Positions 58,159 through 64,000 of a stretch of DNA of 64,000 nucleotides are shown here, piece by piece. The notes beneath the pieces are model-generated. The model saw only the letters and a list, made by a program, of their open reading frames with translations, was not told where the DNA came from and made no database searches. Made by a program: the position numbers and the translations under genes. The stretch's first letter is position 1; each line of letters starts with the position of its first letter. The stretch is from Mytilinidion resinicola (lineage: Eukaryota; Ascomycota; Dothideomycetes; Mytilinidiales; Mytilinidiaceae): assembly GCF_010093595.1 (NCBI RefSeq), contig NW_022985448.1, positions 65,077 through 129,076 of the forward strand. Direction: 5' to 3'.

Positions 58159-60639
58159 ATGGCGGATGATGGCATGCTACTCAACTTCTCCATTCCGGAC
58201 AATGGATTTGTGCGAACGGCTCCGACCTTCAGAGGCGGGCGCTGGAAAGACAGACTAACTGCGAAGAAAGCTGCGCAGCACTGGCAGCAGAAGACAACGA
58301 CGCCGACGATGACAGGGAATGGTGCCGCTTTAGGCACAAACAGTCTTAGCAGCATCCGAGCGAACAGACTGCGGCAGAGTCCTCCGGTGTCTGAAGAGGA
58401 GGAATTCGTTGGTCCAAGTACTGTGAAGAGACAGCGTGTGGATGGAGAATTCAAGCCTGCTTCAAATGGCAATGCGACACCGAATAACGCGAAGGGACGG
58501 AACATAGGTCACGAAGCCCCAAGGAACCAGCCGAAGCAGATCATCTCGTCTCTGTTCACCTACAATCCCAAATCGATTACGAAAGAACTTCCGCAGACTG
58601 AACCCGTAGACGAGACTCCTGTAGAACCCTCAAACGCACCTCTGAGCAGCGAGCTCGATACCTTCACATCCCTTGGGCTATCGACGACAATTGCGTCCCA
58701 TCTGTTGAACAAAATGGACATGAAGGCACCCACCGCCATTCAGAAAAAGACCATTACGCAACTTCTGAAAGACGACTCGGATGCGTTGATACAGGCAGAG
58801 ACGGGCTCGGGCAAGACATTGGCATATCTACTGCCGATTGTGCAACGGATAATGGAGTTGTCATCTTCCATGAAGAAGCGGAAGGCGGATGATGGTCCGG
58901 GTGCCATCCACCGAGACTCGGGCTTGTTTGCAATTATTCTCGCACCGACGCGGGAATTAAGCAAGCAGATTGCAGTCGTACTGGAGCGTCTCATTCGTTG
59001 TGCGCATTGGATTGTACCTGGTACCGTGATTGGAGGAGAAAAAAAGCAGTCTGAAAAAGCTCGTCTAAGAAAAGGAGTACATATCTTGGTGGCGACGCCG
59101 GGCCGGCTTGCAGACCATCTAGAGCACACCGAGAGATTGGATGTCAGCAACGTCCGCTGGCTGGTTCTCGATGAAGGAGATCGTCTCATGGAGCTTGGTT
59201 TCGAGAAGGAGATTCAGAAGATCATCGGCAATCTCAACTTAAGAATGAGGGCGGTGAAGGATCCCAAGGCGATGATTCCAGGTTTGCCATCGAAACGAAT
59301 GACATATCTATGCTCGGCAACTATGAAAACGAATGTTCAGCGCCTGGGAGAAATATCGTTGAAAGAAGCTGCGCTCATCCAAGCCGACACTTTTGACGAA
59401 TCAAAGAAAGACGACGAGAATATATCTGAGGACCGCGCATTTCTGGCACCAGCACAACTGAAGCAGTCGTACGCCACTGTCCCGGCAAAACTGCGACTAG
59501 TGTCTCTCATTGCTTTCCTAAAACGCGCCTTTGCTCGAAAAGGCTCTGTCATGAAAGTTATTGTATTCATCTCCTGTGCCGACTCAGTTGATTTTCATTT
59601 CGATATTCTCACGAGTCAGCTTGAGTCAGAGGACCCTTCCGACACCGAGGAGCCAAAGGTAGTCCAAGAACCGACAAAGCAGAGGGATTCAAAATCACAG
59701 CCCTCAAAAACGCCTCAGTCAAACCCAACAGTCCTAGCCGTAACACATGCCGAATCTAGCGTTCTCTCACAAAAGATCTACAAGGTCACCACCTACCGTC
59801 TTCATGGGTCTCTTCCTCAGGCCCTTCGCACTTCCACCCTCGCACACTTTACCAAGAACACCGAGCCGTCTCTCCTCCTAGCCACCGATGTGGCCTCTCG
59901 CGGTCTCGACGTCAATGCCGACCTCGTTATTGAGTTCGACCCCGCGTTCGCTCGCGAAGACCATCTTCATCGTATTGGTCGCACGGCTCGCGCCGGTCGC
60001 GACGGTCGCGCTTGCATCTTCCTGATGCCCGGTTGCGAAGAAGGCTACGTCGAAATCTTGAAAGGCGATCGCAAAGAGAGCGAGGGCGGGCATAACATCA
60101 GTCGGCAAGACGCAGAAGAAATCCTCAGGAAAGGTCTCGTTGATTCCGGCCCATCGAAACCCACGCTCAACAGATACGGGAAACCAGACAAGGTGACTTA
60201 TGCAGACAAGGCGACGAATCTGCAACTTGCGGTCGAGCGATGGGCAATGGCATCTCCGGCTAGGCTTGAGAGTGCGAGGAGGGCATACCAGAGTCATATC
60301 CGCGCCTATGCGACTCATGTCACTGCAGAACGTGGGTACTTTGATATCAAGCAGCTGCACTTGGGGCATTTAGCCAAGGCGTTTGCGCTGCGGGAGAAGC
60401 CATCGGGCATGAAAGTGCCAGGCCAGCGGACGGGAGCTGGAAGGGACAGTGGCAGAGGGGGCGCGAAGGGTGCTGGGAGGAATGAGAAGGGTGAAAGGAA
60501 GAGTACGAGGAAGATGCAAGTGGTTGAGCCGCAGCCTGGTGAAGCTGAGGAGGAAGCAGCGAAGATGAGGAAGGCCGTTAGGGCGAGGGAGAAGTTTATG
60601 AGAGGTGCGGGTGTGGCAGATGAATTCAATCTTGGCTAA
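58159..60639 (+). CDS. DEAD-box RNA helicase Dbp7
   Basis: Nucleolar RNA helicase of the Dbp7/DDX31 group, acting in yeast on early 60S ribosomal precursors. Intronless, 826 aa. The N-terminus MADDGMLLNFSIPDNGF and RWKDRLTAKKAAQH are family-typical. Core motifs: Q motif APTAIQKKTI (about 190), Walker A AETGSGKT (about 213), PTRELSKQI, TPGRLADHL, DEGD (about 337, the usual Dbp7 variant of DEAD), SAT (about 385). The second domain has LHGSLPQALRTSTLAHF, LLATDVASRGLDV and HRIGRTARAGRDG at about 604. A charged insert of about 60 residues separates motifs in domain 2. The C-terminus is Gly/Lys/Arg-rich (RGGAKGAGRNEKGERKS), fitting nucleolar RNA binding. The ATG at 58159 is preferred over upstream non-ATG codons. 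Confidence 0.94.
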   Translation: MADDGMLLNFSIPDNGFVRTAPTFRGGRWKDRLTAKKAAQHWQQKTTTPTMTGNGAALGTNSLSSIRANRLRQSPPVSEEEEFVGPSTVKRQRVDGEFKPASNGNATPNNAKGRNIGHEAPRNQPKQIISSLFTYNPKSITKELPQTEPVDETPVEPSNAPLSSELDTFTSLGLSTTIASHLLNKMDMKAPTAIQKKTITQLLKDDSDALIQAETGSGKTLAYLLPIVQRIMELSSSMKKRKADDGPGAIHRDSGLFAIILAPTRELSKQIAVVLERLIRCAHWIVPGTVIGGEKKQSEKARLRKGVHILVATPGRLADHLEHTERLDVSNVRWLVLDEGDRLMELGFEKEIQKIIGNLNLRMRAVKDPKAMIPGLPSKRMTYLCSATMKTNVQRLGEISLKEAALIQADTFDESKKDDENISEDRAFLAPAQLKQSYATVPAKLRLVSLIAFLKRAFARKGSVMKVIVFISCADSVDFHFDILTSQLESEDPSDTEEPKVVQEPTKQRDSKSQPSKTPQSNPTVLAVTHAESSVLSQKIYKVTTYRLHGSLPQALRTSTLAHFTKNTEPSLLLATDVASRGLDVNADLVIEFDPAFAREDHLHRIGRTARAGRDGRACIFLMPGCEEGYVEILKGDRKESEGGHNISRQDAEEILRKGLVDSGPSKPTLNRYGKPDKVTYADKATNLQLAVERWAMASPARLESARRAYQSHIRAYATHVTAERGYFDIKQLHLGHLAKAFALREKPSGMKVPGQRTGAGRDSGRGGAKGAGRNEKGERKSTRKMQVVEPQPGEAEEEAAKMRKAVRAREKFMRGAGVADEFNLG

Positions 60640-61571
60640 AGGTTTCGAGTGGACATACAAATAATATACCCATCAAATTGGACGGGTTCTCAAGCTTCCG
60701 ATGTCAGGAATGGTTTTCGAAGTGATTGCAGACTCTTAACAAGTGTGCACTCTCGTCTAGCACCGTTTGAAGTCCTTCGACATGGTATCAGAAATCTGGA
60801 TGGGCCGTATCTCAATCGTTTTGAACAAGCGGTAAACTCACTGGGCTACTCCAGACGGCTTCGTCTCCTAGATCAGCCACTATCGATAATGCATCATGAT
60901 GAATATATGCCAAGAAAACAGATCTGTATTGTTTGCAGACTTTTCCTAAGTGTGTACAGTCGTTTGACACCGTTTGAGGTGCTTCGAGACATTTTAAGAA
61001 ACCGTATTTCAGCTGTTTTCAACATGCGTTAAGCTCCTCTGGCCACCTCAGACGGTGTCATCCCACAGAGTTTTGTGCACGCCAAGAGCTGTCAGGACAT
61101 TGTATCACGACAGGGCGCTGAGACCTCCAAGCTTCATACACCCCACCATCAACAACAACAACATCCATACAAAGGTGCGTGGCTACGTCAGTTTCTACAG
61201 TGTGTCCCTCTATATCCTGCGGATGACTGTGGCCATTGAAAACGCCATCGCGTTTGGCCTAAGCCATCCTGAGCCACGTGCTTCGTTGGCTCACAAACAT
61301 TCGAGCTTTGCTACCGTTCTGCTGTCTCTATTGTTCTTCCCGTCATTCGCAACATATCAGAGTCGATTACACTGACGGTGACGTCATCTTGCTCCGTATC
61401 ATTTCACCTGTCATGTAACCTTCCTCGTGCACCTGTTCATCCTCATCTTCCTACGTCAGACCACCAACCTCAACTGACTCCTCTTTCATTACCCAGCTTT
61501 GACAGCGTTTGAGGTGGCTCGAAGCGTCAAACCACTTCACAAACAGTACCCGCCTACGACCCGCGCCAACC
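60640..61571. other. Intergenic region between DBP7 and the SRA gene
   Basis: Contains the two-unit repeat at 60720-61030 and, at 61506-61520, a GCGTTTGAGGTGGCTCGAAG copy of the same core about 50 bp before the SRA start codon. Otherwise no gene. Confidence 0.6.
60720..61030. repeat. Two-unit degenerate repeat, 207-bp period
   Basis: TTGCAGACTCTTAACAAGTG...CACCGTTTGAAGTCCTTCGA (from 60726) recurs as TTGCAGACTTTTCCTAAGTG...CACCGTTTGAGGTGCTTCGA (from 60933). 'aaaccgtatttcagctgttttcaacatgcg' in unit 2 parallels 'gggccgtatctcaatcgttttgaacaagcg' in unit 1. Confidence 0.85.
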
Positions 61572-62837
61572 ATGGACTACGATTACTACGAGGACATGGC
61601 CAGGCGACGCAAGGCTTTTCGTGCGAAATGGCCGGAGCAGAGCCCCAGCCCGCCGCCGCCTGAGGTTCCTCAGGCAGCCCAGCCCATACATCAAAACATG
61701 GCACATTCCTTTGAGAATTACATTGACCTGAGCTCACCTGAGTCGATTCCTCAATCTCCGCCTCCACAAAATCCACTGAAGCGCCCCCGAACAGTCCAAG
61801 CCATTAGCAACGCTTCACCATCTACGTCCACAGATGGGGGCCGGCAGCCACCGGATTGGTATAGCAAGCTCAGACTGGACAGTCAAGCGGTGAAGGCAGC
61901 GCGAAATAATACCAGAAAATACGGTCCCACGATGACTAAGCTCCAGGGCATCAAGGCTGCTTGCAAGGCTTGTGAAGAAGCATCGCCAAAAACGTTAATG
62001 GCGGAGATGACTAAGCGTTTCGATACCCTACGAAACTTGATTCACGACGTGGAGTTCCTCACAGTCGATCAATATCTGATCAGGTCCTTCCGAATGCTCG
62101 AGAACAGGACCGGATTGCCTCGCATTTTCGACCCAAAGTTCACAGAAGGGGTTGATTATCCTTGGGATCTCAAGGCAGATGCTGAACAGCTCTACACCAG
62201 ATGGTGCAGAGAAATCTTTTCCATTGATATCCTCCGCGGGATAAAGCGGGCCTTCGACGGGCAGCGCAATTCCGATAAGATCGATCCTGATTACAAGCAA
62301 CGATTGTATGCAAACTACTATGGACAAGGCAATCTTATCAACGGCCAATGGTGGCCCACCCAGCTCTGCACCCTCCGAGATGGTGCTCATGGGAGTGCGC
62401 AGGGTGGGATCTTCGGCGAGAAGGATAGAGGCACCTATTCCATTGTGCTCTCTGGTGGCCATAAGTACGGCGATGAAGACCACGGCGAGGAAATTTGGTA
62501 CACCGGGACCGATAGCAAGGATGAAACACCGACTGAAAATACCAAGCGGCTGATCGAGTCCTGCGAGATGCCGGAAAATGAGAAAGAGCCCGTCCGCGTC
62601 ATCCGCTCCTGGAATCTGGGTAAAGAGAATAAGTACCGTCCTGAGGGTGGTTTCCGGTACGACGGGCTGTACGACGTTATTGAATCCCAGTCGATTGGTA
62701 AAGAAAAGGGGATGTACAAGTTCTTCCTCGTCCGAAGAGGCGGCCAAGACCCGATTCGCTACGAAGGTGTCGAGATGAGACCGACACAGCAGGAGTTGAA
62801 AGAATACAAAAAGCTGCAACAGGAGAATAAATTATGA
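61572..62837 (+). CDS. SRA-YDG domain protein
   Basis: Probable reader of modified (5-methyl or 5-hydroxymethyl) cytosine: SRA-YDG domains flip the base from DNA. Single exon, 421 aa. Residues 1-100 are disordered and Pro/Ser/Gln-rich, with an acidic MDYDYYED start and a basic LKRPRTV stretch. Residues about 110-240 form a helical region I do not recognise (KLQGIKAACKACEEA, FLTVDQYLIRSFRMLENRTG). The SRA domain spans about 255-405: HGSAQGGIFG, then YSIVLSGGHKYGDEDHGEEI, WYTGTDSKDETPTENTKRLI, PVRVIRSWN, GFRYDGLYDVIES with the YDG triad, YKFFLVRRGGQDP. No RING, PHD, SET or nuclease domain is present, unlike UHRF1 or plant SUVH proteins. The first ATG after a non-ATG open stretch is used. It is embedded in old periodic repeats. 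Confidence 0.88.
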   Translation: MDYDYYEDMARRRKAFRAKWPEQSPSPPPPEVPQAAQPIHQNMAHSFENYIDLSSPESIPQSPPPQNPLKRPRTVQAISNASPSTSTDGGRQPPDWYSKLRLDSQAVKAARNNTRKYGPTMTKLQGIKAACKACEEASPKTLMAEMTKRFDTLRNLIHDVEFLTVDQYLIRSFRMLENRTGLPRIFDPKFTEGVDYPWDLKADAEQLYTRWCREIFSIDILRGIKRAFDGQRNSDKIDPDYKQRLYANYYGQGNLINGQWWPTQLCTLRDGAHGSAQGGIFGEKDRGTYSIVLSGGHKYGDEDHGEEIWYTGTDSKDETPTENTKRLIESCEMPENEKEPVRVIRSWNLGKENKYRPEGGFRYDGLYDVIESQSIGKEKGMYKFFLVRRGGQDPIRYEGVEMRPTQQELKEYKKLQQENKL

Positions 62838-63848
62838 TGAATCATTCGGTCTAAACTCTCACTATCCGGGCTTCTCCTGGCAGCTTTTGGCGGGATTTCG
62901 TGGCGTTTGGGTAGGTTGAAATGGCAATTGGTATGGAAGGCTCGCCAGGTCTCGGGTCTAAGTTGTCACAAATTCGGTATTTCTTTGGCAGGGAAACAAG
63001 GGTTAGCATGTAAGCGTGGAATTTATGCACGAAAGCGTCCTAGGACTTGGGCGTACAGATTGGTACGTTTGCCTGGTTTTTTCGGTGGAGAGCAAGAAGC
63101 CGTCATTGGGGCTTGCTCTGGCTCATGACTTCGGAGACGCTCATAGAGCCACAAAATTGACGAAAATGGGCTCTTCATATTCAGTGCCTCTTTACCGGTG
63201 ACATTTGGATGACTTCGTTACGCTGGTCAGGAATTGGAACGAACAGGCTAGACGTTTGCACCCTTCGAAAAGTCATCGAGGCACCTCAGACTGGGTCAAA
63301 CGGTAGGCAACTCACTCAAGTTCGGATGGCCTCAAATCACACTCATCTCAGGAACTTGAAAAGCAGGCATCCCAAATCAAGGCGATGAATCTGCTTCAGC
63401 GGGGCTCTCAGGATGTATTTGAGGTGCCTCGATACGCTGTAGACTAAGTCACTAGCTTTGCTCTATCGACCTGAATTACAATCTACGATCGAACGTCAAC
63501 ATCAAAGGTCTGCGAAATAGCGAGGTTCGCCACGGACGTACCTTGCAAACCCAATATCAAGCTCCAGTGCGGAAGCTTCTGCGTTCAGTGCATACGCTCC
63601 GGAGACCCTCGACTAGCTGCAGTAGCAATCACAGCGACCACCTCCTCTGGCAGATTCAGCCTCGTTGCGCGGTTTTATCTTCCCAGCTCCTTGGATCATG
63701 ACTCTCCGTCTCGCTCCGTGCTTCACCCTACCCACCTCTGCCCAACCCTATCGTACCCGATAACCTCAAGGTCGATATTCAGAGTCTTGAGCATCATATC
63801 CATCGTGAACGACTGTAACACATCAGCAAACCTCCAGCAACTCAGCAA
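62838..63848. other. 3' flank of the SRA gene with dispersed repeat cores
   Basis: About 1 kb without a supported gene. GAGGCACCTCAGACTGG at about 63279 and GAGGTGCCTCGATACG at about 63421 are inverted and direct copies of the core seen in the other arrays. From 63640 the + strand becomes strongly pyrimidine-rich. Confidence 0.55.
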
Positions 63849-64000
63849 TTACATTCCTCCACTCACATCATCGTCCGGCCCCTCGTCCCTTACTGCCTCC
63901 CTTTGCTCCTCCTCCCCACCCTCATCCTCCCTCTCAGCCTCCTCATATTCCCTTTCCTCTCGCTCTCCACTCCCACCACCACCCTCCTCCTCCCGCGCAG
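63849..64000 (-). CDS. Possible truncated C-terminus of an acidic-tail protein
   Basis: On the minus strand a frame stays open from the window edge to a TAA at 63849-63851. The 49 visible codons are almost entirely Glu, Arg, Gly and Asp (ending VRDEGPDDDVSGGM). This resembles the disordered acidic tail of a nuclear protein, but purine-rich DNA stays open by composition, so chance is a strong alternative. The body of the gene would lie outside the window. Confidence 0.3.
   Translation of the reverse strand, partial: AREEEGGGGSGEREEREYEEAEREDEGGEEEQREAVRDEGPDDDVSGGM

Noticed and set aside
62028..62819. 263-codon minus-strand frame opposite the SRA gene
   Set aside because: Antisense shadow of a clearly recognisable coding region.

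Overview
This window looks like nuclear DNA of a filamentous ascomycete (Pezizomycotina; Dothideomycetes is my best guess from gene content, not proven). The genes have short spliceosomal introns (mostly 48-136 nt) with GTNNGT-type donors, frequent CTAAC/CTGAC branch sites and AG acceptors. The products are typical fungal ones: an Sfp1-type split zinc-finger regulator, an RTA1-family membrane protein, an AflR-type Zn2Cys6 factor, fungal L-rhamnose catabolism enzymes and a fungal GT2 glycosyltransferase. I rebuilt exons by joining frames at splice sites; every multi-exon model given keeps an intact frame.

Layout. 1-5.0 kb: no convincing gene, degenerate repeats. 5.0-6.9 kb: SFP1-like regulator (+). 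9.5-9.9 kb: short tandem array. 9.9-11.5 kb: class-III (GSA-type) aminotransferase (-). 12.7-13.9 kb: RTA1-like protein (+). 14.3-17.2 kb: a tandem segmental duplication with two paralogous small Cys-rich proteins, their promoters and 3' flanks; a 104-bp upstream element is single in copy A and tripled in copy B. 17.4-18.9 kb: cytochrome P450 (-). 20.4-21.7 kb: AflR-like factor (+). 22.5-23.7 kb: acetoacetate-decarboxylase-like protein (+). 23.9-25.05 kb: seven-unit degenerate array. 26.8-29.1 kb: ROK1 helicase (-). 29.6-31.9 kb: convergent L-rhamnose dehydrogenase / rhamnonolactonase pair. 31.9-38.2 kb and 39.9-46.9 kb: two gene deserts flanking a GT2 glycosyltransferase (-), the second with a long foldback. 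47.0-48.9 kb: seven-exon glutathione reductase (+). 49.4-50.3 kb: ATP synthase subunit g (+). 50.9-54.2 kb: eight-unit array and two unrecognised two-exon paralogues (-). 55.5-56.6 kb: pantothenate synthetase (-). 58.2-60.6 kb: DBP7 helicase (+). 61.6-62.8 kb: SRA-YDG domain protein (+). Right edge: possible truncated acidic C-terminus (-).

The housekeeping genes (SFP1, ROK1, GLR1, ATP20, PAN6, DBP7) alternate with accessory segments holding lineage-specific genes and old periodic repeats. Two ribosome-biogenesis helicases and a ribosome-biogenesis regulator share the window but are far apart. The two rhamnose genes encode consecutive pathway steps. The P450, AflR-like and decarboxylase-like genes are adjacent and may form a small metabolic group, but no backbone synthase is present. 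No tRNA, rRNA, CRISPR array or intact transposon was recognised.
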